A stretch of DNA of 64,000 nucleotides from Rhynchonema sp. JSB1_4 (taxonomy: Eukaryota; Nematoda; Chromadorea; Monhysterida; Xyalidae), in assembly GCA_030248065.1 (NCBI GenBank), contig JASAMV010004318.1:1-64000 (forward strand). Reading direction: 5' to 3'. The notes beneath the pieces are model-generated. The model was not told the origin of the DNA. It saw only the letters and a program-made list of their open reading frames with translations, and ran no database searches. Made by a program: the position numbers and the translations under genes. Below are positions 43,601 through 56,300 of the stretch, piece by piece (the stretch's first letter is position 1; each line of letters begins with the position of its first letter).

Positions 43601-46600
43601 GGTCAACCAGATGTATTTTGTTGGAAAATCAGTGATGTTGTCGTGTTATTGTTTCATATGTTATCCGCATCGCATGTCAGTTTTGCTCTGCGCCAGCTGG
43701 AAGAAATCATTAGCTTCAATCACTCTCAAAACATGTATACTTTACAGAATAGGTAATGTCATCTGAGCAGTAAGATCATGCGGGCTCGGACTAAGCCGAT
43801 CATTTGGTACCGGCCCAGGCCCAGCTCTATCAAAGGGAGGATGTTCATGAAGACACCCCTATGAGATCTATATGACAACGTTCAAAAACACTGACCGTGT
43901 TCTTGAAACACTTTGATAACAATTGACTACGCAGTTCGCTTTTATAACATTAATTAGGGTACTGAGTCCCATTTTGCATTTAGATGAGGAGGACGATGAT
44001 GCGAATGACCCCGAGTACACATATCAGGACGCGATCGATACACGAGATCGGGACGAACTGCGACTCGATCGCGCTACCAAGATCTCACGTTCGTCTTTTT
44101 TGGAGAACTGTTTTTCAACTTTAGTGTTGGTTCAACTGCATACTGAGCTGAAATGAAAAATAGCTTCGTTTGTGCATTAGTTACTTGAAAAATTTTTCAG
44201 CTGATTTGACAAAAGCTTTGCACGGCTAACAAAATATCAATAACAATTACACATCTTCTTAACCTTTTCGAATGAAGGCTTGCTATCCGGTTATTATCAT
44301 TGATGTCCTTCTAATGTGCAGGTCGGGAAGTCGAGTCTCTGTTGCACGACCTGTTGGCCAACGACTACGTACATCCACCAATGGCTGCATCACCCGCATC
44401 GTCTGCTCAAGGGGGAATGTCGACACCGGATGTGCAAATTCAACAAAAGTTATTGTACCATTTTTGTGTGGATGTTGTTTTGTGATGTACCTTCGCTTGA
44501 TTAAAAGTGTTTGTTGGACAATTATAGGCAAACTACACCAACATGAGCTCGATTTCGCAGCTGTCTGAATAGTGAAACATTCTGACGTGGCTGCTGATTT
44601 GGGAAATCTTACGCGTTGAAGAATACAAAGTGCAGCATCATGATTTTCTCTTTCTATTCGTTCTGAATACACATCACCTTCGAAATCGGGCTCGTGTTGA
44701 TGTAGTTTGCCCTTAGAATGCTAAAACATTATGCAGCGCACTGCCAGATGAGGTGACGTACACAGTGCTCAACCAGATGAAGCTCGAGGAGCCCAGCGTG
44801 CCCGCACAAGCTGATGTGGTGATGTTGCAACATCAACAGCAGTCGGTCTGCTTGATACAAGACGAGGGTTGGGTGCCGAGCCTGTTGCCCACCGAAATCA
44901 CACAGCTGCAGGTGCAAATGAGACAGGTCTGTCGATTATGGAATTTTTTGTTGAGCTACATGTGTTGTGACCTCTGGTGCCCATATTGTCATTTTAAACG
45001 AATCGCACACTGACATCGACGATTTTGGAAGCTGTGCCTAGTGCCTGTGCGATATTTTTTTGTTTTTCAGCACGTTCAACTGCTCACCCAATTGCATCTA
45101 TTGTCGGATGGTGATGAGTCGCTGGATCTGCGCAATGTGCACGACAACACTGGTCAAATGCTGGTTGGTTCGATTGTTTTCATGAATGTATGTGCCGTGT
45201 GTGTTGAATTAGCGGCAATTAATTACCCGGTCCGGTGCACCACCCGGCTAACACAGGGCAACACTGAAGAATGTGAAAACTTTCATTTCAGAACGATATC
45301 GAACAGCTGGCGCACTCAATGCAATCAATTGATCTTGATGTATTCAATTTGCCACACGCTTTGAACACCATTCGAGAATACAAGGACGTGGACAATGTCC
45401 CATTGCGTGCCGATTACCCGCAGAAAATCGTTGACTGCCATTATGCAACTGAAGTGAAAGTGCACCAGGCCAGATTGATGAAACGAGGTTACGGTGGCGG
45501 GTGAACGTTGGGATGCTTTATTTTATTTATTTTGTTTATTTTGTCAATGGAGAGACGAAGACAGACGCGGCGATTCTAACACATTGAAGCTACTGAATCA
45601 CAATTGGATTGCATGGTATAGTCCGTCCATCAGCTCATGTCACTTTGTGATGCTGCTGGCCGACTTGTTCCCTTCCTCCACGTTCTAATGAAAGAGAAAT
45701 TGAGTTTCCGAAAAAAAAAATTTTTGCTCCTAAATATTGATTTTTTTAATGAAATCGACAGGTTTTAACCATTTTCATTTAATTTAATTTTAAATTTGAT
45801 CGAATTCAATTTTTTTCGACTTGTTCTATCATTTATTCAGGTTTTTTTGAAAATCGGTCTCTCTTAATTTCTCTTTCATTAGAACGTGGAGGAAGGGAAC
45901 AAGCCAGTCAGCAGCAATACAAAAGTGACATGAGCTGATGGACGGACTATACAACACATTCACAGTTTTGAGTGAATGTGGCGTTGCACTTGCACCATTT
46001 CCCTACATATCGAAAATCTTCCCTTGCCACCGTTCCAGTGCCGTTGCCGAGTGTGCGATGTCGTGTGCTGTTGTCCCGATCACTAGCACTGGTCGATCCC
46101 GATCTCATCCCGTTATGTGCCAATGACACCGAGCTACGAATGCGTCAGTCCAGGCCAAGCATGGCATCTGGTGCTCTCTGGTTGGTGGGTGGGTAGAAAA
46201 TGGCAGTGAATTGAAACAGGCTGTGCTCCGAGGGCCTTTTTGAGTTTTTAGTTATTGAGTTTTCACTTTGTTCTGTTCCACGGGTAAATCACCCACCAAC
46301 CTTCTTGGGAGAAATTCGCATCTGGTTTTTGGAGAATGCGTAAAATTTCATTGTCCGCGAGGTTCGCACAGCAGGTGACCATCATCGTCACATGAAATTT
46401 CACAGGCTGCTGGCATTCGGTGTGCATCAATTCCGCGACGTAAACCGCAAGTGCAAAAAGTCTGATTCTGTGTTGTTGACGGGTGCAGTGAGCTTCAGTT
46501 CGATTCGTGAGTATCTATTGCCGACCTATGCGCATGAATATCTAAGGGATCGATTCAATAAAGCGATGAAGGAGAAATCGCATGAACACGAGGATAACAA

Positions 46601-47238
46601 AATGCTCAGGGTGCGGTTTCAAAAATTTTGATTTTTGTGCTTTACTTATTATCTATCGTAGATGATAATTTTTTGCAGCACCTGTATTCAACTGGCACCA
46701 TGCCGCCTGTGCCAACACCGGCCGTGTTCTGTCCCAATGAAGACAGACTGCAGGCCCCAATTGATTGGCCCCAGCATCGGCAACCGAAATGGCTGTCGGT
46801 TGGTACTTTGAATTTGTTGGTATTACACATGTAGGACTGTGCGCAAAACTGATTTCGTTTCGATAGCCTCCATTGGTAACATGCGCGATTTTACTTGCAG
46901 TACATCTCCAACTTCGAGCACCACCACCGTCTGTACACAACAGCGCAACGTGGTGTGCCGCGTCCGGAGCGTGCCAAGGTGCTCTGGAAATATCTGCGCA
47001 ATCGTAAGCATCGCGGTCGACACACAATGCGAATGAGTACGGTCAGATGCGTTGATCGCGCGTGCAGTCCGATTCGATGGCAAGACGAACTAGATGCTGC
47101 TAACATAACCGTGGTGAAACATCAGGTGGACGCTGTGATTGGCACAGATCAGTCGACAAGCACAACGCAGTCGATGCAGGTGTTGAGGATTAATGACTCG
47201 AAAGAAAATGTGATCAAAGCACTCAAAACGCTGGCCAT
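40638..47238 (+). CDS. GON4L: GON4L homologue, N-terminal two-thirds
   Basis: Resolved exons: 40638-41114, 41196-41309, 41790-41891, 42410-42604, 42852-42935, 43426-43597, 43984-44088, one at about 44323-44450, 44737-44926, 45071-45163, 45292-45487, 46039-46180, 46406-46610, 46679-46798, 46901-47238. Matches to GON4L in order: basic Ser-rich start, MTRSKTRELF, DEEDEDYDP, LHTRSKLPLDNVRIEEFD, DPEYTYQDAIDTRDRDELRL, REVESLLHDLLAND, MRQHVQLLTQLHLLSD, PSVRCRVLLSRSLALVDPDL, LLAFGVHQFRD and RFNKAMKEK. The protein is a nuclear chromatin/transcription regulator (C. elegans gon-4). The last exon either reads into a TGA (ending KTLAM) or is spliced at AT|GTGAAG into the exons that follow. Confidence 0.92.
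42212..42357. repeat. Almost perfect 146-bp palindrome
   Basis: GATACATGGTTGTTGTGAGA on the left is mirrored by its complement on the right. Both arms hold AACGCGTG or its complement and ATAAATTGC/GCAATTTAT around a centre of about 10 bases near 42285. I see one mismatch in the 65-plus-base arms. It lies in the GON4L intron between 41891 and 42410. Confidence 0.95.
43060..43345. mobile_element. Nested inverted-repeat element related to the CGGGCTCG MITE
   Basis: Outer ends TTCGGGCAGCAA (about 43070) and TTGCTGCCCGA (about 43325-43338) are complementary. Inside, GCAAACTACGCACACACGAG with CCCGATTCCGGAGCTCGTGC and TCGGAAATCGGGCTCGTGCC resemble the 44527-44712 MITE. It lies in a GON4L intron. 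Boundaries are approximate. Confidence 0.6.
44527..44712. mobile_element. MITE with CGGGCTCGTGTTGATGTA end, copy 1 (intact)
   Basis: About 186 bp. It starts AGGCAAACTACACCAACATG and ends CATGTTGATGTAGTTTGCCC-like (ACGAGCC/GGGCTCGT with TGATGTAGTTTGCCC), with GACGTGGCTGCTGATTTGGG inside. It serves as the empty-site reference for the copy at 35582-36174. The right end stops four bases before a possible 3' splice site (CCCTTAG) of GON4L. Confidence 0.85.
45617..45951. mobile_element. Foldback MITE, TATAGTCCGTCCA family, copy 4
   Basis: Starts TATAGTCCGTCCATCAGCTC and ends GATGGACGGACTATA, with the same arms and A/T centre as the other three copies. It lies in the GON4L intron between 45487 and 46039. 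Confidence 0.94.
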
Positions 47239-47533
47239 GTGAAGATTGAATAGGAATCGGGTATTATTTTTTATGAGTCTGTGAAGTGAAACTATTGTTG
47301 TAAGTTTAATCTCGTTTTATTCATGGTTCTAGAAGAGTAACATTTATTCTGTCCTTTTATGCAAGTGCTCTTGTTGTTGTGTTGCATTAAATTTGGCTGT
47401 CTTGGGGTAGGGTTGATTCAGTTACGGGAAAATTTGGGTTATTCTCATTTGTCCATGGATTTATCTTTTCCTTGTTTACGTCACATTTTATGTTAGATTG
47501 CTCTTATGTCGTCTTCCATTCCAACATGATTGA

Positions 47534-47539
47534 AATAAA
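47534..47539 (+). promoter_or_regulatory. Possible internal polyadenylation signal AATAAA
   Basis: AATAAA lies about 300 bases after the TGA at 47240 and before the next GON4L-like exon. It would serve a short GON4L transcript ending KTLAM. Confidence 0.35.
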
Positions 47540-47693
47540 TCTATGATGTCACAGAGATTGACAGTCTCACTTTCATTTCGCTAACCACGGGCTTTTCACC
47601 GAAATTGCCGCTCACCAACCAACAAGCGATGGGATTATTTTGGCTTATCATATGTTTTCTCTTCCAATTTGTCAATCAATATCCAATTCTCAG

Positions 47694-50600
47694 TCTGCGT
47701 CCGCCATGTCCCATTTGCCAGTTACTCCGCCGCGAGCAACGAGCTCACCGATTGCTGGTTTTCATATGTTGTCGCCGTCATCGAAACGAATTAGAAAGCA
47801 CGCCGATGGACGTTGGTACACCACTGCTGTAAGTCTGTCACTCTTGGATATTTATTGTTGTTCATAGACAACCAGTGAAACATCAAACAAATCGAACTGG
47901 TTCATGATTCGCCATCAAAAAAATGTTCGGACTCGCTCATAATGTCCGAGACCTCGCTGTTTCGTTGTTGGGTCGTGTCAAAAATCGACAGAAATTATAA
48001 TGTGTTAAACTTTGCATTGATATCAATAAAATGTCAAAATTATCAACGTCTCTTGTGAAATCTGCTAATGTTATCATGACTATTCACTTCAGACGCGCAG
48101 TCCACTGCACCGTACGCAGCAATGCGCGCGCAATCTACTGGAGCAGGCCAAATCTCCACCACGACCACGATGTTCGACCATTTTGCGATCATCCCCACCC
48201 CGCAAACGGCCTCCGATGTTGCAATTGGACAAACAATCCACCGAGCCCCACCAGACCAAGGCAGTGCTGCACAGACCACCCATGTTTGTCGCGTCACCTG
48301 AGAAATTGGCGGTGCAGGAACGGGAAAGGTTGAGATACTTGTCTGTTGGCACACTTTGTGATTGGATCGGGTTTGCCTTGGTCACATGACTTTTTCAACT
48401 GTGGATATTGAAAATCTTATTTGTTGATGGCAATTTCGATCAGCAGAGATGTTGTTCACCAGCAAGACACGTGGTGAAGCTCGTCGACATTACAGTTGCA
48501 ATCATTCCGGAAAAATTTATTAACTGGAAAAACCTTTTTTCTCGAAAAACTGTTAGATAATTCTCCAGGCCAAAAGTTGGTCGCCTGTGCAAATGAGGTT
48601 CATTTGGGCATAATGTGGTTTAAAATTGCTTCATCAGGAAAAATGATGCTGCACAAATCGACCAAAGCGCATACAAATGGTGTTTTTGCATGATTTGAGG
48701 AACTGACCGCGCGACCTGCATTTTTTCAAAAAATTTCCAATATTTTTCCAGTGCCCGGAAAAATATCGGTTCGCTATTTTGGTCTCTGGAAAAAAATGAT
48801 ATGGTAAGTTACGTCTTCCAAGACAAGGCCGATTCTTACCGTGCCAGGATTGATAAAAACTTTTTTCAACCTGAGCATCGTTACAAAATGCTTGTGAACC
48901 ATTACAGCGGCACGCAGTCCAAACCGCCGACCAGTTGTGTTGAACCCGCTGACACCCAACCGCAGCGGGAGCGAAAGTCACGGAAACGTGGCAAAATGCA
49001 GCGCCTGCGAGACGGCGTGGAAGCAATGTGGGCACCGAACACTGAGCTGGTGTGGTGACAACTAACTTGATTTTTTATCACACGACCCTATTTGTACTGC
49101 AGTGATTACGCTCTCTGCAGTGATTACAAACCCTCAGTGCTGTGAACATTTTCTGTTCGGAATTCAATCCGTTTTTGTTGTATCATCATTTTTGTTTCTC
49201 AAAAGAATGAAAAGAAAATAATCGCCACACAAACGTGCACCACCTGAGAATCCACGTTTCAGGTGAATGCAGCAGCAGCGACAGCGTTCATTCAAACATT
49301 GGAGCCGGGATTACGTATGCATCAGGAAACGAGACGCGAATTCAAGCGCGTCTGCAACGAGTACAGTAACCAACCGGCTAGTGTGGTACGTCTGTTTTGC
49401 AGTGTTATTCTACTTGGTCGCGATACGCGCAAACTTTTTGTGCCTCATGTGGAGTTTTGGCTGTTGTTAACACCTCGAAGTCAATTAGGAAGTGAGGAAC
49501 TGTGTGTTTGCGCTTATCGCTTATCACACGCTCGCGCGCTGTAGCAAAGACGCAACATTCTGCCTACGGTTCACGTGCATAGAGACGTCACGATGCTGTG
49601 TGTTACCGCAAGTGTAGTGTTCATACACAGCACCAATATTTGGAATTGGCCGTCTTCCCATGCAGGCATTCCCCAAATTCGTTGACGCATTCACCACGGC
49701 CATTGGTCCATCCAGCGAGCAAGTGCCCGGCAGCAACGCGGTGCTTCGTTTTGCACTCATCATGTCAATGTTCCTGACCGATGCTGATGCCATACAATTG
49801 GGCTGTTATCATGTACAGCAGGCATTCGTCCGTGCCTGGCATGTACTCGTCAAAATTGAGGTTGGACTATTTCAATAAAAAACCGACTATTTCCGTCAGA
49901 CAAGCAGGTTGACAAGAAGAAAAGCTCTTTGTGAAGAAAGTGATCTTTTCATTTTGTTCTCGAGTTCTGTGAGTATTACCACTTACTTTTATGCTTCAAG
50001 TTGAGCACTGATGATGACGTGGTCCACCCCTCCACGCAGACCAGTTCTATAACCCTACAGCGTTTCTACACAAACTCTCGTCACAAATCAACGAGCAAGC
50101 CGATCCTTCGTGACATGAAAGCGGCAGCCGAAGAGCACGCAAATGATCCGGTGGCGTTCCGAGACCGACTGCATGCCATTTTGTGGGAACCGATGTTACG
50201 ACAGATGGTTGATGAACTGTTTCCAGATACGAAATTAATTGATTCGCCTGATTGGTGAGTGTATTTGAAGACTAATCCTTCGCACTGATGATGTCCTGGT
50301 GCACCGCTAGTGCAAGTGACACTTGTGAAACCAAGGCCAAATGGATTGAAGTGAAACAGATTCACACTTTTATTCTATGTTGTCATCATTTCCGTTTTGT
50401 TATTTGGCTCAAGACACTCTGTTGTCATTAGTAATGCTTATACAGACGCTAGGAACACTGAGGAATTTGTGAGTTGAGCTCCATCGTAGCGTTGGGCGAC
50501 ATTCGCTGATAATTCGTATTTATTTTTCATGAATCGTGTGTCCAATAAAAAATGCGACAACTCCCTGTTTCAGTCCGGGTCCGTCGTCTGACCAGTTCGA

Positions 50601-53046
50601 GACAGTGACCTCGGCTGATCTGCGACGATTCGAAGAGCGGATGGTGAATGAAAAAGACAATAAATTGGAGAATATGGACGATTGTATTGAATGGGAGGAG
50701 GTGCAATTCGAACACAAACCGCGCGTGTTTGCTGGTGTGAAGACCCAGTGCGATTGTGATTGTCATCAGGTTTGTGGGAAATAGATTTTTCTTGCTTGCT
50801 TGCGATGTTTCGACCACTCACCTTTCAGAATCAGAATATCAACAATTGGCAACCGAGCACGTCAACGCAACCTGCCCAATCAGACAGCGTGCCATCGATA
50901 TCAACTGCCAGTGGACAATTAACCATCAATACACAGCATTGTGATGGATGCAGAATGAAGGTATGCTGGTAATATCAGTATGTCGAGTGTTGTTCACACC
51001 ACAAAGCTGGAATAGGTTTGATAACGGAGATGTTTTGCGTGTCTTATGGTATGTGCGATATTATGGTGACGTCCATATTATACATCTGTGCGTATAAAGG
51101 TAAAGCTGTCAAAAAAATTACCATGATGTGTTCCAGTTGCACAACGGCCAATTGTACGTGTTGATGAACAACAATAGATGGTTGCCGGCTGAGGTGATAC
51201 AATCACAACCCCGATACGATGTCAAGCCCACGACAAGTGCATCTACAGTCACCCAGAATGGTGGTCTACCTCTTGGTGCTAGTGACATGCTGGTGCAGAC
51301 TCAAGTGTGTCCCATTATTATGTTACTGGACTTTGCTCACAAAACTCAGAGGCTGAGAGCTTTGATTAGTTGGCTCAAATCACGTTTGAATTCTGTGGTC
51401 TTTGGGTTTTATGCTCCCCAATCAGTAAAACTGAGTAGTGTGCAGCAGTTATGGATAAATTATCGTGGAGATCGAACTTGTCATTGTCAATCTTTGTACA
51501 TATCTGCCCCACAATGACACAGAGCACCGATTGCAACCCGATGAGCAGAATGAGCCAAGTTGATGTGAGCCAACTGCCGGGTCTGGTCAGCAGCAGTGTG
51601 TTGTGTGCGTCGGACACGGCCATGCGACACAGCGAACGATTCAGGGCATTGCTGATGGAATTGGATGATGAATGCAGCAAACATGACTCAACCATCGGTC
51701 AGTGGCATCTGCTGACGATCGTCTGGTGCACCGCCCGTTTGTGTAAACCGGTCAAACGGAACGGGTCCATTAAAAACCACGTTGAGCACGTTACTGAGCA
51801 GTGGTTGACAGTAAATGTGATTTTGGTTATTCATTATACATTCATGTTCGGGTGTTGCACGAGCCGCCAGATCATCGTCACTTTGGTGCATAACTCACTG
51901 CGCCAAAAAGTTTTACTTCTGAAAACATTACGCTCTTTTTGTCAGGTGCAATGCTGAACCCATCACTGAATCAAAATGCGGCCTGTTCGTCCATGTGTTT
52001 GTCTCAAACACAAACCGATTTAGTTTGGTCAAAGTGAGTTTGATTTCGGAACTTCAATAGTTCTGACATAAAAGTCGCGTTTTGCGAAATATTGTTCTTC
52101 AGGAGCGATGACGAGATTTTGCTCACATCTCTGGAACAATACTCTGACGATCTCGACCCGTTGGCAGATGCTGCATGTCTGCAACTGCCGGCACGCTCCA
52201 GACCACAGGTTGGTATGGTAAATTTCTAATTTCGTTGCCTCATACACTTTTACAGACGCAGGGAAACTGCGGTTCGAAGTCGAGGCAGGCAACAAGCTCA
52301 ACCCACAGTCAACAAGCCACGCAGCTAGCTCGTGTGCGTTTCGAATGTTTCAGTCGCACAAGCTGTGTGTGTCAGCTGCGTGGCTTGTTCGCTGTGTGTT
52401 GAGCTTGTTGCCTGCCTCGACTTCGAACGGGAGTTTTCCTGCGTCTGTAGGAATGCATGAGGCAACGAAATTAGAAACTTACTATACTCTTTTGTTGTTT
52501 TATGCGCTTTCCAAGCTAAGGGTCTCGTTTTTTTCTCCAAAAACAACGACGCTTCTGTTAAATGCTACTATTTCCATTTTTGTGCGTAAAAGAAGTTGCA
52601 AATATCCCCAATATCGCGCAAACATGCACATGTTCCGTAAAACTCTCACTCCAACTTTCAAACTGGTTTTTCCAGACGCATGGTGACCTTGCCAGGTCAG
52701 GCAACACACAGCCAAGCAGCACGGCACAGCACAAATGTGTGCGTGTTGGTGTGTGTGTGTGTGTCTGTTATTGCATCAGGCAGCCAGGCTGGCTGTGTGC
52801 TTTAGGTTTACATACACGTTTTACGCAGCTGGGCAGTCGTGAAGCGGTGGCCGAGAGGTTAAGGCGTTGGACTGCTAATCCAATGGGCTCTGCCCGCGTG
52901 GGTTCGAATCCCATCCGCTTCGTGAAAAATTTTGCTTTATTTTATGATTTTTTGCTTTTTAGGTATTGGAACGGCTTCGTTTTCTGTTGAGTGAACTTAT
53001 GTCAGACGTCGATGCAACAAGAGACGCTACAATTGATATGAAATGA
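47694..53046 (+). CDS. GON4L: GON4L homologue, C-terminal part (PAH-like and SANT-like regions)
   Basis: Exons: 47694-47828, 48093-48328, one within about 48870-49055, 49264-49384, 49665-49860, about 50002-50256, about 50574-50769, about 50829-50960, about 51136-51303, about 51520-51696, about 51946-52033, about 52102-52209, 52963-53046. Matches to the vertebrate GON4L C-terminus in order: FIQTLEPGLRMHQETRREFK and FPKFVDAFTTAIGPSSEQ (PAH-like), DDCIEWEEVQFEHKPRVF, CDCDCH, then WSKSDDEILLTSLEQYSD with VLERLRFLLSELM (SANT/Myb-like). It should belong to the same protein as 40638-47238. The join at 47238/47694 is out of phase as read, so a missed exon or a gene split is possible. The exon near 48450 was not resolved. 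Confidence 0.85.
52219..52480. repeat. Imperfect inverted repeat of about 260 bp
   Basis: Left AATTTCTAATTTCGTTGCCT, then GAAGTCGAGGCAGGCAACAA and AACAAGCCACGCAG; right the complements CTGCGTGGCTTGTT, TTGTTGCCTGCCTCGACTTC and CGAAATTAGAAA. The loop is near 52340. It lies in the last GON4L intron, 360 bases before the tRNA gene. The apparent ORFs across it come from its symmetry. Confidence 0.85.
52841..52922 (+). tRNA. tRNA-Ser, anticodon GCT
   Basis: 82 bases. The acceptor stem GAAGCGG pairs with CCGCTTC, with discriminator G. The D arm is GCCGAGAGGTTAAGGC, the anticodon loop CTGCTAA with GCT at 52874-52876, a long serine-type variable arm (GGGCTCTGCCC) is present, and the T arm GTGGGTTCGAATCCCAT holds the B box. 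No intron, no encoded CCA. It decodes AGC/AGT serine codons. It lies in sense orientation within the last intron of GON4L. Confidence 0.96.
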
Positions 53047-53150
53047 TGTCGAAAGCTTATATTTTTGTGCAATTGATCAAACTTCAATTATTGTCGCTGT
53101 GGGTACAATTTACGAGGTAACGGCCGTTACCTCTGTTACCCTTGGTTACA

Positions 53151-53156
53151 AATAAA
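53151..53156 (+). promoter_or_regulatory. Polyadenylation signal AATAAA of GON4L
   Basis: AATAAA lies 105 bases after the GON4L stop codon and about 190 bases before the metaxin-1 start, the only such signal in the short spacer. Confidence 0.6.
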
Positions 53157-53348
53157 AGTTGGATAAATTATTGTCAAAGCTTCATATCGGATTGCCAGCG
53201 TTAAATCACGCCTCCATATGCACAAACATGGAATAAAAAGTTGCAGTTATACAATATTTATTTCATATATTATTTCGATTGTGACAACAAATTTTCGCAT
53301 TCAGCACAGCAGATTGCTGCATTCAAACGTCCGAGCCACTGCCCAAAC

Positions 53349-56300
53349 ATGGAGCTGCAAGTGCTTCCATCTGACTTTGGCTTACCGTGTGTCGACAGCG
53401 AATGTTTGCAGTTTATGGTTGGTAATTCATTTTTCAATACGTTTATCTTTTTTAGCAGTATCTGAAACCCCAGAGCTAATATTTTGTTTTCGTGATGTTT
53501 CAGGCAGCATGCAAATTTTGTGCCGCCCCAATTGTGGTGATTCGCCAGACTAAGCCGTGGTCAACACCGAAAGGTTCGAAAGGGACCCACATCTTCTGAT
53601 AGTTTACTTCATTCGTATTGGTGTTCTCAATTCCGTGTGCTTGCACAGACAGTGCATCCGATCATCGTCAGTACGAAACGAATGGATATGATGGCCGTCA
53701 TGCTTTGACGCACTCGCCTATGACCTGAGGAAGTAATACCGAGCTTTGTGCTCAAGCAGTGGCGTTATTGAGATATCGAAATTTTCCCATACCCAGCCCA
53801 ATTTTCGGGAAAGTTCCCATGCATATTACCCTCAATAATCAAAAACCTCCCATACCCGAGGGGGTTTCTGAAAACATGACACCAAGAATTTTCTAAAAGT
53901 GCCAAAAATTGGTCTTAAAAGTGCTTAAAACAGTGTTTTGTTGCAGTAGCAAGCGATTTTTCACATTTTTAGGAATAAGATTTCATAAGATAAGATATTA
54001 TGAGATATCATTGGTAAGAATAGTCAATTTTGGTACTTCTCGGAGTCAGTGTAGTTCCTGGTCCGGAGGGGGAACAGGCGGTACCCACTTTTTTCGGAGG
54101 GGGAACAGACGTACCCACCTGGGGGGAAGGGGGGAGGGACCCGGAAGGGGGGGAGGACCCAAATTTGGAGAAAAGTCATTTTTGAGGTCGAAAATTTGGC
54201 TCATTTTTGCCCCTTTTAGAAAAAAATCTCAATAAAAAAGGTATTTTGGCGATTTTTGACGACATTGACCTAAAAATCACTCATTTTATGCCTAAAAATG
54301 CCTATTTTAGGCAAAAATTTGCCTATTTTAGGTAAAAATTGGGGGAGCAGACGTACCCGGAGGGGGAACAGTGGGGCAGGCGTACCATGGAGGGGGAACA
54401 GACGTACCCGAGGGGGGACCCCCCTCCCCCCCAAGGAACTACACTGCTCGGAGTCAAAAGGTCATTTCTTTGGGGTTGCTCGCTCCAAAAGTGAAGAATT
54501 TAACATCCCCATACCCCGGCCGATCTTCCATACCCCATGCCAGCGGGGGGGTAACCCCCAACGACACCACTGTGCTCAAGGGGCATCTGTTCATATCAAG
54601 TTCAAGTTTTTTATTGCATCAGAAGCAACATGGTAACGTCAACAACACGCATAAGCTGGACAGTAACGACGAAACCATAAATAATTACAAGTGTTTAGTG
54701 GGCCAGTGGATAGTTACGGATCGAGAGGTGTAGATGATGATAAGGAGCAAAAAACACAGAAAACACAGAAACACAGCATGATCGGTCAATTACATTTCAC
54801 ACACGGACGGAATAAATTTCACTGGCAGCAATCGCAATTTGTACAACAATTCAACAATCAAGCTTTGCGAACGAATGACTCCTTTGAATATGCCCATTCG
54901 CAGGAAAACAGCAAAATCAGGTAAAGCATTGTAAAGATGGGACATGATAACAATAGCACTGGTAGCGAGAATATGAGTTTTAGCACGTGGGATACAAATG
55001 GCACGAGAATGATTCAGACGAGAACTGGAGCGAGAATTGGAATCAGAAATGAACGAAATAGAGTCAATAGGAGCAGCGCGAATACCAAGAACATAAGAAT
55101 GCATCAATCTCAGACGACGTTTCATGACAGTGACACCCACATAATCAACACCAAACATTGAACACAACTGCGAATATGACACAGACCGATCAAAATTGCC
55201 AGAGAACATGCGAATAATGGATTTTTGTGTTCTTTCCAACAAATTACGTGAATAGTCATGAACAGGATAGGTCACCTCACACGAATAGTACATGACAGAG
55301 CAAATCAAGGTTTGATACAGATAACGCATGACAGACACAGGTAGATCATTACGAAAGGTACGGTACAATGAACCAGCAATTTTCTTCACTTTCACAGACG
55401 TGGCAGTAGCATGCAGACCAAAATCAAACTTGGAATCAATAATAGCACCCAGATATTTGTTTGCATCGACAACATCAATCAGACATTCATCAATCACAAT
55501 AGCAGGGACAGCGGGACATGAACTTGAGCGAGCAAATTGTTGGAGTTTTGTTTTGGTAGAATTAATGGAGAGAAGTTTGTGTTTGGAGAAGTGCTCGACA
55601 ATCAAGTTCACATCCTCTTGCAAATGCTTTTCACAGTCAGGTGTACACATGAAGTGAATCAGTACCAGATCATCAGCATAGAGAATAATACGTGAACACG
55701 GAGAGAAATGCAGTTTTGCAACAGAGTTGACGTATGCGAGAAACAATAACGGTCCTAATACACTGCCCTGCGGCACACCAGAGAGAACAGACAAGAAATC
55801 AGAACACACACCATTTACATTCACACATTGGGTTCGATCAGACAAATAGGATTGAACCAACAACAATAAATCGGGTGGAACATTGAAATCGTCTTGTAAC
55901 ACACGCAATAATAGATTGTGAGGAACGGTATCGAAAGCCTTTCGAACATCAAAATACACAGCAACAACAGAATTTGAAACATCAAGAGCACGAGTGACTG
56001 TAGTATTGAAATGCAACAGGGCCTCAGTTGTAGACCGACCTCCACGAAAACCGAACTGCGTTTCTGAGAGTTTGGGGGCAATGAACCCGTTCAGGATGTT
56101 TCGAACGTGCTTCTCAGCGATTTTTGAGCACAGCGGTAATTTGGAGATGGGGCGGAAGTCCGATGGGTTTTGAGGGGTCTTGACTTTCGGCACGGCAGTG
56201 GCAACGGCCCGTTTCCAACCCGACGGCCACGTGTGTTCGTCTATCGATCGATTGATGAGCACAGCGAGAGCCGGAGCAATCACGTGGGCACAGTTCTTGA

